A stretch of 64,000 bases of DNA from assembly GCA_963932465.1 (NCBI GenBank), contig OZ010798.1, positions 16,290,981 to 16,354,980 of the forward strand. Reading direction: 5' to 3'. Source of the DNA: Maratus speciosus (lineage: Eukaryota > Arthropoda > Arachnida > Araneae > Salticidae). This document shows positions 10,650 through 22,101 of this stretch, piece after piece. The notes beneath the pieces were generated by a model. The model was not told where the DNA came from, did no database searches, and was given only the letters and a program-made list of their open reading frames with translations. The translations under genes and the position numbers were made by a program. The first letter of the stretch is position 1, and each line of letters starts with the position of its first letter.

Positions 10650-12474
10650 TAGGGTGTCAACGATTTAAATCAGTTGATTTAAATCAGCGATTTAAATCAT
10701 AATTTAAATCAAGTGATTTTTTAAAAAAAATAATTGCTTAAAAGAAAAAAAATTCTAAATGTTTAAAATGACATAAAAAAGTATTCAAATCTAAAATGAA
10801 CATAATTTGGAAAGTTTCTACAGGTATTGTGACTTATGAATGCACAAAACAAAGCTTTAACCCTTTATCTACTGACGGTACTTATAAGTACCATTACAAT
10901 AACTTGTTAAAAAGTTCATTTAATACATCGATTAGTAGTAATACAGTTTAGAATGAGTTATAGATACATTACTTTATCTTGTTCCAAAATCATTATTGGT
11001 TACACAAAACAAAAATATTTTTAAAAGGACGATTTCTTTTGCCTTTGTATTTTTTCAGCTTTCTAGCGTTGGGGGGAGAGGGGGGGGGATTTTTCAATTA
11101 GGAAATATTTCTATTGTAAGAACATTATATTTGTACATTTTCTAATTCTACAAAATACTAAGAAAAATATTTAAAATAAAAGATTTGAGTAGGGTTATAA
11201 ATAGTGCACAAAATCCCTATAAATTCAAATGTAATTAATCCTTCTAAATCCTTCAAAAATTTATTAAATGATTATGAAAATCTTCTAATTTAGTTTAAAC
11301 AATTCACGAAAAATGCTTTAAAAGATAAAATTTTCATGAGTTCATAATTCAGTAGATAAAGGGTTAAATAATTGTTTCGAACCGTAATTCCTGAGTATTG
11401 TGAAAAATTTAAGTGCAGTAAGTTTGTAAAAAGCATGTTTTTTATCTAACAAACATAAAAAGCATTTAATTTAAAAATGATATTTAAATCTAATATAACT
11501 TACAATGTTATAATTTCCTTTTAATAATCAAGTTATTCATTCTTTTATATACAATAAACATAGAAATAGAGTGTCAATGATTTTAATCAATTGATTTAAA
11601 TCAGATGATAAAATCACTTATTTTCTGATTTTTTAAAATGGTGTGAAAAAGCATTATAATCAGTAATGAAAATGATTTATAATGTTTATAAGATATTTTA
11701 ATTGCTGAATAAATAAAAGAAGCTCTTTTAAAAAATAAAATTGTTTTAAATATTTTAAATTAGGTATTTCTTTAAAAACTGACAAAGTTTTTATCATAAA
11801 ACTATATTTTATTTAAGTGGATATTTTATAGTTTCTTCATATGTTTTCATAACTTCTTTTTATAAGTTAAATTATTCCTTCTACTATATAAAATAAGCAC
11901 AATATATTATTTTCTGTTGATAAATGAATTTGAAGAATTTCTGTGTAAAATTACTGGCTGCTTTATGAATTTATCAAACTATTATTTAACACTTTTTTTC
12001 AACCACCTTTTCAAAAATGTAGATTGTGTTCTTAATTGAACAGTTAATTGTTTAATAATTAAAAATTTAATCTGTATCATCAATTTAAAATTAAATGCAA
12101 TTTATCAATAACTTAAAAATATAAGCAGTATTTAATATCGGTTTCTATAATTATTACAAAATATTAATGCACATAATGTTGTACGTTACTAAAGAAATTT
12201 TTAATTTGCAGTTTTTTGTAATTTCTATAATTGTACTTAATTAAAATTTTATTAATTAAAGCAAAAAAACATAGATTATGTTAGGAATTGGTGGGTTATT
12301 CATTTTTGAAATGCTTAATTCTTGGTAGATGTTTAATATTTTAACACAAGGAAAAAAATAATAAAAATCCGATTTAAATAAAAAAAATCCGATTTAAATA
12401 AAAAAAATCCGATTTAAATAAAAAAAAATATCCGATTTTTCTTTAAAAAAAAATCATGATTTTTTTACACCCTA
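10650..12474. mobile_element. Non-autonomous hAT element with 8-bp target duplication
   Basis: The 8-bp direct repeat ATACGAGC stands at 10642-10649 and 12475-12482. Between them the element begins TAGGGTGTCAAC and ends with the inverse of TAGGGTGTAAAAA. An 8-bp duplication with short TIRs is the hallmark of hAT. Both ends carry runs of GATTTAAAT motifs; near the right end they form an AAATCCGATTTAAATA repeat. The left-end sequence recurs inside at about 11568. No transposase remains in the 1.8 kb, and a TTAA element is nested inside. Confidence 0.85.
10857..11367. mobile_element. piggyBac-like MITE nested in the hAT element
   Basis: Terminal sequence TTAACCCTTTATCTACTGA is present at both ends in inverse orientation, 19 bases with no mismatch, and includes the TTAA target. 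The 511-bp interior contains G-rich GGGGGGAGAGGGGGGGG near 11070 and no coding frame. Its location inside the hAT element shows that it inserted later. Confidence 0.8.
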
Positions 12475-12482
12475 ATACGAGC

Positions 12483-14827
12483 ATTGTTTGAGTGCCACAA
12501 AATTTAGCAAAAAAGTACAATTTTTTTAATGTTGTATAAAATAAAGAGAGTATTTGAAATTTAATTGTAATAGATGTGACATTTGAAAACTCAAAATTTT
12601 TAGTTGATATTCTGTACATAGTTAGTTATTTTATTCTGGAAATTTTAACAAAAAAAATAACGGTAAATAAAGACAAAAAAAAAAAAAAGAGAAGAAGCAT
12701 TCCTTTTTTTTTTACAAAAAAGGAAGAATAAAAATGAATATGCAAACTTTCAACTAAAAATGTTTAATCAAAAATAAAAACAAAACATTTGCTGAAAGTT
12801 TGAACAGACAGCATCAGTCTTTTGCAACTTTGCTTCATATTACCTAAATTCAATGCGAGAATTTTATTGTATTTGTAAAATTTCAAACTTCTATTACCTT
12901 TGAATTTAAAGCTATGAAAAATCATTTCTCTTTGTATGATTAATGCTTGTATTTGCACTATTTGGCAATTAAGAATAATTGCAATAACATTTTGTAATTA
13001 AGAATCTTTTTGATAAACAAGAATTTACATTAATTAATATCCCTTCTTTCTTTCTTTCAGAAAAGTATTAAAAAGTAAAATTTAAAATATCTACATTGAT
13101 ATTTGATGAAAATAAATTTGATAACTCAACATTAACACTCAAAGTAACTTGATGCTTCACAGTTGATGTCACTAAAAAGGATTGAAAATACACTGAAAAA
13201 ATAAATTTTACTGAATTAATAGGTGTCCTTCACTCATGTTGCTGAAATATTCACTTTAACTGTGGTCCTCCCATTTACATTCACTAATAGTGTTTTCTTT
13301 AAAACTATATTTCTATGTATTAAGAAAGTACATCTAAACTTGTCACATAATTAAAGAAAATATTCTTCTAAATGCATTTTTCTGATCAAATCTTAAATGA
13401 ACAGCCTTGTTTGGAGTGTTATCTGGTTATCATCTATTTCAAATTTTAAAAAAGGGAGAGGGATTATTATAAGTTAATTTCCAAGTTAGCTTTTGAAGTG
13501 TATGCTCAGCCTCTGAAGTTTGAAAAAATTTACATCATATTTCCATTCTGGTCTCAGTAATTTCCCTAAAACAAGTTTCTACCTTTTTGTAACTGTCCCT
13601 TTACTTACCATATTGGTAAAAATACATAATCTATCTTTTCTTGAAATTTCCCCTCTTTTTAATCTCATTTGAGTGTTTCATTATAACATAGCATCAAAAC
13701 AGTATTTGACTTATATTATTGGTATTGGCTATGTTGGGATGAAATATTGCTCTAACATTAGATTTTTTACATTTTGTTAAAGTTGTTTTTTTACCTTTTT
13801 AGTCACAAAATTTATCTAAAAATCAAATTTTTAAACAATATTGTTTAAAAACTAAATATTTTCAGGGAATGCAATATCAGATCCAATATAACCAATATCT
13901 GTTTGCTACTAAGATATATACTTTACTAGCTTTATAAAAAAAAATAATCTTCTGAAAATGAAATTTAATACTATAACACCATTCTAAACTAAACAGTCAA
14001 ATTGGAGATTATAAAAGGAATGTAACACTTAATTAACATTAAGGCTGGTCACATTTCCAAGTTTGGTAGTTTCCAACATATTATCTTTTGATAGATAAAT
14101 GCATTAAAATTTCAAATCATTTAAAATTTGAAGGAATGAGACAGTACTTTGTACTTACCTAAAATTTTTAATCCACCTTTCAAAATTTCAGTCAAACTTG
14201 GTGTTTTAAAGAGGTATTCTGTACAAGTCAATAACTGAAAGTTTGTAATCAAGGAACACTTGACTCTAATGAAAAACGCATCAAAATATTTTTCTAAAGG
14301 GAAGGGGAGGTGGGAGGTTGAATTATTGACACTGGAATATGACTGCCTTTACTTTTCTTGCATGTATGGATTTTAATGAATTTATTGTTGAGTGAGGGAC
14401 AAGAAGAAAAATGTCAACGTTTTTAAATATTGGAATAAGTCTTGCTTCATATTTTTAGAAATTCAACGTTAGAAATGAAATTCTATAAGCAATATAACTT
14501 AATTCTGACACAGATTGATAAATCCTTCTTATTTGTTGAAATCGTTTAATTACATGATATTCTGAATAAGGATAATAGTGATAAGCAAAACCGATTGCAA
14601 ATCATTGACAATCACAACGATAAATAAAAACATGTAATATCTGTATTAAAAGAAAATGTGTTGTGCAATGATTTGAAACATATTCTATTAAAGATTTAAA
14701 AACCGGAGTGTAGATAATTAAAAATATTTTTTTTTCTTTTGGTCAACAAGCATAACTTAAAACAATTTCAATATATATAAATTTTGTCAAAATAAAACAC
14801 ATGAATGCACATTAATTAAACATTTAT
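12483..14827. other. Long AT-rich stretch with nothing recognised
   Basis: About 2.3 kb downstream (in gene sense) of the F-box/LRR gene. I see no open frame with a domain, no repeat that pairs within the window and no RNA gene. Poly-A/T runs occur near 12675 and 12705. Confidence 0.5.
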
Positions 14828-15239
14828 TTAAAAGTACAATTTTACAAATAACACATTTGACTTGCATCTATTGGCAAGGACAAAAGGATGTGCTGCAAAA
14901 GATTCAGCCACACATTCATCAACATAGACATTCTCCAAAGATGGACATGACTGGATGAGGGAAACAACACACCCACATGTGACAGGATTACGGTCAATTC
15001 AGATTGTCTTTAAACGAGGAATATTTAAATTTAAATCACGGTCTACTAGATTAACACAGCACAAATATAATTCTCTCAAATTATGACCATGTCTCTGTAT
15101 TGCTAGAAAAGTGCTGCCAGTAATATCTGTCCATCCCAGATCCAATACATGTAATTGATTAAGAAAAGAAGTATCATCTACATCTGTTAAAGGTAAACGC
15201 AACTCCTTCAAACAGAGCAATTTTGAGAACTGTTTCTTA
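14828..15239 (-). pseudogene. F-box/LRR protein, 3' exon with an in-frame stop
   Basis: Read on the minus strand, a good acceptor (TTTTTTTCTTCATTTCAG) precedes coding sequence at 15239. It gives leucine-rich-repeat sequence such as LHVLDLGWTDITGS and HNLRELYLCCVNLVDRD. TGA at 14999-15001 interrupts the frame, but the same frame continues without further stops for about 56 codons (including CPSLENVYVDECVAESF) to TAA at 14828-14830, with AATAAA immediately after. Continuation beyond the stop suggests a recent nonsense change, perhaps from an Arg codon, or a sequence error. Together with 17346-17731 it belongs to one FBXL-type gene. The exon starts in a phase (one base completes a codon) that does not obviously match the upstream exon's possible donors, so exons may be missing between them. 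Confidence 0.65.
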
Positions 15240-15499
15240 CTGAAATGAAGAAAAAAAGTCCTTCCGGCCAGTGCCGGAAGGAAGAGGTAGCTTTCATATT
15301 CCTTATTTTAAAAAAGCCAACTTATATTATTCAAACACACGAAGCTAAATTTTGTGGAAACCGAATATAGGAGATTCAGTACTAATTTTTATCAATACTA
15401 AATCATAATGAATGATAATTTCGCGAAATTAGTCAGCTTTATCCAAGCTGCTTTTATTTAAATTAACTTATATTTGGCTGCCAAATTCGGCGATTTCAT

Positions 15500-17085
15500 A
15501 AAGTGCCTGCCATTTTAAGACAACATGATGGATGAGGCTAACCAGTGAACTTGGTCGAGACCTTAGTAATTGCTGTGCACATGCTCACTCACATCGGAAT
15601 CGGTAAATATATAGGAGTGCTGTCGCAGGCAAAAAATCAGATTTCTCAAAATGTCACCCACATTAGAAATTGAAACTGCTATATCTGAGCCATTTTTTAA
15701 GATAAAGACAAACAAAAAATGCTCCTGAATCCTTATATCAGGGATATCAAACTGTGGCCCACCGGATACCACTAAAATTTTATAGTAATCATTGCTTTCT
15801 CTAATTATCGAATCTCTGCGATTCAACAAGCCGACTTTTTCTTTAAAATTTTAGTGATATCCGGCAGGCCACAGTTTCACACCCCTGCCTTATATCAAGG
15901 TCAAATACTTAAGAAAGAAACCTTTTTCAATTTCTAATTTTTTTTGCACCTCACTTTAAATATATATATATTTTAATTTAATGGCCGCCATTTTGAAACA
16001 AGATGGCTGATGAAGCTGGCCAGCGAACTTTGTCGAGATATTGATGTATACTATCCACATGCCTTCTTCCATCGAAATAGGCGAATACGTGTGTTATCGC
16101 GTGACAAATACAAGATCGTTTCAAAGTGTTAGCCATGCTAGAAATTCAAAGTGCTATAATTCAACCATTTTTTAAGATATAAACAAAAGAACAACTTTTC
16201 AGAAACAAAAACTGCTCCAGAATCTTTGTATCAAGGCCAAACACATAAAAAATCTTTTTCATTTTCCAATTTTTTAATACTTCATTTAAAATTTTAAATT
16301 ACATTTTTTTAAATGGCAACCCTTTTGAAACAAGATGGCGAATGAAGCTGGCCAACGAACTCGGTCGAGACATTGGTATGTACTATGTACAGACCAAATT
16401 ACATCCAAATCGGTTCATAAATACACCTGTTATCGCATGACAAATATCAGGTCGTTTTAAAATGTTAGCCACAATAGAAACTCAAAATGCTATAACTCAC
16501 CCATTTTTTTTAGATATAGACAAAACAAAACCTGTTCCGGAATCTTTGTATTAAGGTCAAACACATACGAAAAAAATCTTTTTCATTTTCCAATTTTTTG
16601 GTATCTCATTTTAAATTTTAAATTTTTTAAATGGCCGCCATTTTGAAACAAGATGGCGGCTGAAGCTGGCCAACGAACTCGGTCCAGACATTGGTATGTA
16701 CTATGTATAAACGAAGTTACATCCAAATCGGTTCATAAATACGCCTTTTATCGCGTGACAAAATTCAGAACGTTTCAAAATGTCAGCCACGCTAGAAATT
16801 CAAAATGCTACAACTCAGCCATTTTTTAAGATATAGACGAAACAAAAACTGCTCCGGAGTCTTTGTATAAAGGTCAAATACATAAGAAAAAAATATTTTT
16901 CCATTTTCAATTTCTTGGTACCACATTTCAAATTTTAAATTTTTTTAAAAATTTTAAATGGCCGCCATTTTGAAACAAAATGGCGGATGAAGCTGGCCAA
17001 CGAACTCGGTCGAGACATTGGTATGTACTATGTACACACCGAATTACATCCAAATCGGTTCATAAATACGAGAGTTACAGTGTGA
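15500..17085 (+). repeat. Five diverged ~325-bp tandem units
   Basis: The core GGCCGCCATTTTGAAACAAG, followed by ATGGCGGATGAAGCTGGCC and GGTCGAGACATTGGTATG, recurs at about 15515, 15983, 16312, 16631 and 16963. Spacing is about 320-330 except the first interval, which is lengthened by the 149-bp insertion at 15739. Each unit also carries ATCCAAATCGGTTCATAAAT or a variant. The first two units are the most diverged. Confidence 0.8.
15739..15887. mobile_element. hAT MITE, 149 bp, 8-bp target duplication
   Basis: It begins CAGGGATATCAAACTGTGGC and ends with the inverse of CAGGGGTGTGAAACTGTGGC. It is flanked by the perfect 8-bp duplication CCTTATAT at 15731-15738 and 15888-15895. The arms continue through ACTAAAATTTT. 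The interrupted host repeat rejoins cleanly across it (AATCCTTATATCA / ATATCAAGGTC), confirming insertion. It is related internally to the MITE at 22102. Confidence 0.9.
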
Positions 17086-17092
17086 CATAGTC

Positions 17093-17093
<1 letters not shown>

Positions 17094-17145
<52 letters not shown>

Positions 17146-17147
17146 GG

Positions 17148-17178
<31 letters not shown>

Positions 17179-17201
17179 TATATGGATATATATATATATA
17201 T
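17094..17201. repeat. (TA)n microsatellite with TATGGATATA interruptions
   Basis: An alternating TA run of about 105 bases, broken by two copies of TTATATGGATATATAT. Confidence 0.95.
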
Positions 17202-17345
17202 CAATTTTGAACGGAAGGTGGTTTCGGTGTCTGGGGGTCATGATCGATGAAAATATACCAAAATTTTTTGAAATCGCTTTCCTCCGAACGGCTGCAATAG
17301 GTAGCTTTTTGTAATGAAAGCTACCTAAAACACAACTGCACAGAT

Positions 17346-17731
17346 CTAAAATTTAATTTTCGAGTTATAACTAAGTTCTACTGTTGCAGAATTTTTTAAA
17401 AAACCACAATTATGAAACACTAATTTCTTTACATACTGTAAAAAGTGAGTGAAGAAATTTATAACTTCGGAAAGTAAGTTAGCCATTCCTAAATAAATCA
17501 AAATTAATTCTTCCACATGGGGACAGTTTTGGTGCAGTTTCACACAAAGTTCCTCAAAATGCACAATTCCAAATTTTGAAAAATCTAATCTGATGAAGGT
17601 TACACAAGATGGTAGTCTGTCAATGAAAGATTTAACAACAGTGTTCGTTTCCCTGTAAGATGAGAAAATTTCCACATTCACCTTTCTCCACAAAACTGGG
17701 CTTTTTGTCAACGCACTCCATCTTCTGCATA
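17346..17731 (-). CDS. F-box/LRR protein, internal exon
   Basis: On the minus strand, an acceptor (TTTTTAATACACAG) precedes coding sequence at 17731. The exon opens with CRRWSALTKSPVLWRKVNV, a classic second half of an F-box (the preceding Val codon would be split by the intron). It continues into leucine-rich sequence such as LPSCVTFIRLDFSKFGIV, CPHVEELILIYLGMANL and VKKLVFHNCGF. Proteins of this type recruit substrates to SCF ubiquitin ligases through the F-box and LRRs; that is family knowledge. The frame stops at 17346, so the real donor lies upstream of that, possibly at GTAGAA or GTAAAG. The first F-box exon is not found in the window. Confidence 0.7.
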
Positions 17732-17905
17732 CTGTGTATTAAAAAAAAGAAAATGTGAACATGAAAATGCCTCAATAAATGGAAGTTAAAATTATAGTGC
17801 TCAATTCACCCTGAGTTAAATAATTGAATTCATATAAACTGCACAAAAAAAATGTACTAGAATTACTTTCAGTTGCACACATATCATTTAAAAGTATTTA
17901 AAATA

Positions 17906-18436
17906 CAGTCGAACTCGGTTATAGCGAGCTCGAAGGGACCGTGATATTTGCTCGTTATAACCGGCTGCTCGTAAAAAACGGGTTCGTAAAAAATTACACA
18001 TTCATGCATATTTACTTTATTATACATACTTTCTTTATTTTTTATTTCTGAACAGCACAAAAGAAGTTGGTTAATTTGCTTTGAACTGTCTTATTGTCTC
18101 TTTCTTGTGTTCTTCGAAGAGGACTCTCGGCCCAAAAAACATCGTCATTTGAACCCTTGGCTTCGAAAAAAGTTTAAAGTTTTTCTGCACACTCGATTTC
18201 TGTTAATTTCGGAATTTTAAAGGAATTTTTCCAAGAAAAATTATCTGAGCTGGAGAGGCGGAAGTCAATAGAAATTTTATGAATCACAAAAATATTGCTC
18301 GCTGTAACCGGGGTTTGCTCGTTAAAAGCGAGTTATTCTCCCATAGGCATAACATTGCACCAACCAAGTATTTATGATTACCTCGTTAAATCCGGGTTCT
18401 CGTTAAATCAGGGCTCGTTATAAGCGAATTCGACTG
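17906..18436. mobile_element. pogo/Tigger-like MITE, 531 bp
   Basis: The left end CAGTCGAACTCGGTTATAGC and the right end, inverted CAGTCGAATTCGCTTATAAC, are flanked by TA on both sides. Internal inverse motifs (GCTCGTTATAACCGG and CGCTGTAACCGGGG) extend the resemblance. No transposase is present. It interrupts the Penelope-like sequence. Confidence 0.75.
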
Positions 18437-18878
18437 TATATCAAAATATCTTAAAATACATTAGAAAAAACTCTGAACGATTTCAACCATCACAAGGCCG
18501 TCGTCAGTGGTCCTTGAAAGGTGAATCTGGCGTTCAAGATTGGACTATTTTATTAAGTCAATTTATTAATGTTGTTATTATTTTCTTTGCGCTTTTTTGA
18601 GATTTGTCTAAAAGAAAATCATTTCAATTTACTAAAGTTTGTACGTCAGGCGAGATGCCAGATAAAGTTATTCAAATTTTCAACAAAACGAGCTTTCATT
18701 TATTATGCAGCAAATTTCTCCATACTCCATGGATATCGTACGATAGTGCATCGTTACAATCTATATCTTTATTGCCGATTATTTCATTTGATTCTCTTAT
18801 AATAGATTCCTGGTAATTATTTGTACGGAATATAATTTTCGATTTATTAAAATCTATTGTTATAGTTTGAGTTTGAAC

Positions 18879-19020
18879 TCATCTTGATAATGCAGTATGG
18901 GGTCTATTTAATATATCTGCTATATGCTCTTTAATTCTATCACGAAATTTTCTCATTGTCATACCAACATAAATAAAGTATTTACTATCTTTTTGGAAAT
19001 GTATAATGCATACTCTGGAT
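18879..19020 (-). pseudogene. GIY-YIG-like endonuclease fragment of a Penelope-like element
   Basis: The minus-strand translation gives RVCIIHFQKDSKYFIYVGM followed by TMRKFRDRIKEHIADI, then a stop at 18879-18881. YVG followed after a few residues by an Arg-rich RDRIKEH helix resembles the GIY-YIG endonuclease that ends Penelope-like ORFs. Only this core is legible and neighbouring sequence is out of frame. The assignment is inferred from the motif and the adjacent terminal repeat. Confidence 0.5.
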
Positions 19021-19150
19021 CTATTGATTGCTTGAACATGATCAATTATAGTATTTAACAGATCTCTTAACTTTGGGAGAGAGGCTGCAATTATGGAGAA
19101 ATTTTCTGCATAATAAATGAAATGTAAAATTAATCTTAACCCCTCCTCCA

Positions 19151-19637
19151 GAACAGAATTTCAGCAAACTTAATATTCTGTTAGACATTAAGATAAGTTG
19201 TTCTGGATTAAGTTTTCGTGTAAATCATATAAGAGCATACTGCATTTTTCATGTCTGCATTTTTCATGTCATCAATCATATACTGCATTTTTCATGATAT
19301 TCGCAATAACTATATCTCAAAAACAGACAGAATTTTTTTAAACTTCATATTCTGTTACACTTTCACATAAATAGATCCTTAGACTTGTGTGTATACTGCT
19401 CAACAGGTGTCGCTTTCATGCTCTTTGAATTGGGAATTTCAGTTGCAGGCATCTAAAATCGTGTGGGTCGAAATTCAATGATTTGTTTGAAAAATGCAAT
19501 GCTTATGTATTTTTTTTAATGTACAGTCGTAGAAAAAAAAGTAAACACCCCCTAGTACCTCCTCAACAAATTATCGTAGAAGAAAGCAACTGGTAACGAA
19601 CGATTGGAAATAAAGTCTACTTTTAAGTGATGTATAT
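19151..19637. other. No gene; possible lone transposon end at 19524
   Basis: TACAGTCGTAGAAAAAAAAG near 19522 looks like a Tc1-type left terminus, but no inverse partner was found downstream. Nothing else is supported. Confidence 0.35.
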
Positions 19638-20470
19638 AAAATTTGCTTAGGGGGCCATCTACATATTAAAACGAACCATAACTTTGTTTTTCTTTTTCAA
19701 TAGCAGTACACAATACAGACAGCATAAATGAACTCTACACCCTTCGATTAGTCTAAAAACAAATTTTTACGAAATTCGTACCATAAATTTCCGAGAAATT
19801 ATTTATTTTAAAACGAGCGTATTTTAAGGGCTGTATTCAAACTGAAGTTAGGTATTCGATTGTTGACTGAGAGAGCTCCCTTCTTGATCAAGGCACCTTA
19901 AGCAGTCAATTAAGCCTGTTAGATTACAGGATAGCGTAAGAAATTTCAAAATATTTAGTCACATCTATCATAGACGGCCCCTTAAAGCATCATTTTGCCG
20001 TTTTTTAAGCATAATTTGAAAACTACCTTGTAGAAAGATGTGAAATTTTGGATTTCTTCAGGACTTAATAAATTTGAATCCATCAAAAAAATTGTAGGTT
20101 GCAATTCATTGTAGGTTCAATTATTTTGAATATTAATTTCATAATTCATATCAGAAAATTATAAAAATTGCAAATTCAACGTATTTATATTTTGGTATAT
20201 TAGTATTATTGCTACATAAAAAATTAGAACATTAGGATCATAATTTCAGAAGTTATAAATAAAAATATTAAAATGTAATTTAACATTAGATGCACTAAAT
20301 TTTGAATGTTTATAATTCAAAAACTTATCATTCAAATGATTTGAAATTTGGTGTCTGGGCATAAGTTGAACCAAAGATTTGAAATATCTCATTAAAATTG
20401 GGTATTGCCATTGAAAAAAAATGAAGTTTGGATTCGTTTTAATATGTAGATGGCCCCCTAAGCAAATTTT
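19638..20470. mobile_element. Element with 39-bp inverted ends
   Basis: AAAATTTGCTTAGGGGGCCA, followed by TCTACATATTAAAACGAA, at 19638-19676 appears inverted at 20431-20470. The interior of about 755 bp has no transposase. The element ends three bases before the next element starts at 20474. Confidence 0.7.
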
Positions 20471-20473
20471 ATG

Positions 20474-21072
20474 CAATAGACTCCCTTAAATCCGCGACCC
20501 TAAAATCCGCGAACGCCTAAAATTCGCGTATCTTTTCAGATGTAAACAATGAAATTTACAGCTAAGTTGCACGAACAAAATTCAAGATGACGTCGAAATC
20601 AGCGACTACCGCAATGTTTTTTTTACTAATTTTTTGTTATTCATTTTCCTTTGGCTGTTACAGCTGATTTATAACTAAATAAATTTACATTACTAATAAG
20701 ATAATAATCTGTGGTCCACGTAGTGCTAAGAACGAATAATGACTTGCGATCGCTTTACCACTAGATGGCAGCATAGGACTTTTGGAATCGAATTGAATCG
20801 ATTTCATCAGTAATAATTTAATATTTTTCTAAATTTTTATTTTACATAATTATTTTAATAATTACTTACTTTTAAACTAATAAATTATTTTAATATTTTA
20901 CTTATTTTAATGTTTCACTTTATTGTGAGCATTCATTATAATTTCCCTTGCTTAACTACCAATCAAATTAATGTTTCAAAAATGTAAACAAACCAATGAC
21001 CAGAAATCCGCAAAATTCTAAAATCCACACAACCTCTGGTCCCACGCTGTGCGGATTTGAGGGAGTCTACTG
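20474..21072. mobile_element. pogo/Tigger-like MITE, CAGTAGACTCCC family, copy A
   Basis: The left end is a variant (CAATAGACTCCCTTAAATCC) and the right end is the inverse of CAGTAGACTCCCTCAAATCC. The copy shares most of its interior with copies at 21071, 33741 and 45959, but lacks an internal block they partly retain. Its right terminus overlaps the left terminus of copy B. Confidence 0.7.
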
Positions 21073-21817
21073 GTAGAATCTCTTAAATCCGCGACCCTAA
21101 AATATGCGAACGCCTAAAATCCGCGTATTTTTCAGGTGTAAACAATGAAATCTACAATTCAGTTGCAGGAACAAAATTCAAGATGTCGCCGAAATCAGCG
21201 ACTACCGCAATTTTTGTTTTTTTTACTAAATTTTTTGTTAATCATTCTCTTCTGGCTATTACAACTGATTTATTACTAAATAAATTTACATTACTTTTGA
21301 TTTTGATATAAATTAGCATATCTATATCAAAAATTCCAGGGTTAGAAGGAACGCTATTTTAAAATTATTGCTCGCAGAGTTTTTTTTTTTTTTAATTATA
21401 GACAAATTTATTTCTAAACATACAAAGCAGTATAAGAAAAGCATTCAAGACTAAATAACAATGAAAAAAGTTACTAAAGTTAAAAGTGCTAAGAACGAAT
21501 AATAACGTATCGATCTTACGATCGCTTTACCACTAGATGGCAGCATAGGACTTTTGGAATCGAATCGACTTCATCGGTAATAATTTAATATTTTTCATTA
21601 TTTTAATAATTACTTACTTTTAAACTAAATCATTTTAATATTTTACTTATTTGAATGTTTCACTTTATTGTAAGCATTCATTATAATTCCCCTTGCTTAA
21701 CTACCAATCAAATTAATGTTTCAAAAATGTAAACAAATCAATGACCAGAAATCAGCAAAATTCTAAAATCCGCACAACCTCTGGTCCCAAGCTGTGAGGA
21801 TTTGAGGGAGTCTACTG
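21071..21817. mobile_element. CAGTAGACTCCC-family MITE, copy B
   Basis: The 747-bp copy follows copy A head to tail. The left end is decayed (TAGAATCTCTTAAATCCGCG); the right end is the inverse of CAGTAGACTCCCTCAAATCC followed by TA. It retains the internal segment with AGTGCTAAGAACGAATAA and CACTAGATGGCAGCATAGG. Confidence 0.75.
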
Positions 21818-22101
21818 TATCTGGTGCGTACAGTGTTGCAGTCAAGCATTAATCTGTAATATGACTCCCATGACGCACTGGGCTCAGTTCTGTTTGGATA
21901 TGTGTTGTAGGAACGACATGGTGAAATAAAGTCTTATTTCCCATTTTTGTAGGTAAATTTTATAAAATTTGTATTAATTATAAAATCTCATTTTCAGCTA
22001 TGTTAAACAAGTTCACTATAAAGTTGAGCAGTTATATTTATTGCTGTGTTAATCAGTTTTTCTCAATGCTAAATTGTTGATCAGTAAAGAGGTTATACTG
22101 T

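Larger units (their letters stand above)
15285..17326. mobile_element. Repeat element filling the F-box gene intron
   Basis: AGGTAGCTTTCAT at 15285-15297 is repeated in inverse at 17314-17326, where it also forms a small hairpin with AGGTAGCTTTTT. Just outside the left end is a second hairpin (TCCTTCCGGC, loop, GCCGGAAGGA at about 15260-15283). The inside is mostly the ~325-bp tandem unit described separately, a (TA)n run and a hAT MITE. It lies wholly between two exons. I see no coding capacity and cannot name the class. Confidence 0.5.
17770..19150 (-). mobile_element. Penelope-like retroelement, fragmented
   Basis: The segment contains the terminal-type sequence CCATCACAAGGCCGTCGTCA near 18490 (also found at 5320) and a GIY-YIG-like coding fragment near 18880-19020 on the minus strand. 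Sequence at 17770-17905 resembles 5200-5460 as well. A CAGT element at 17906-18436 split it. The reverse transcriptase part is not recognisable, so only the endonuclease end and terminal repeats survive. Confidence 0.5.

Noticed and set aside
10429..10668. Open frame of 79 codons
   Set aside because: Half of it is the (TA)n microsatellite read as alternating Tyr and Ile.
15254..15298. Possible Helitron 3' end (hairpin followed by a short tail)
   Set aside because: The hairpin is not followed by CTRR on either strand, and no TC start with an A/T insertion point was found.
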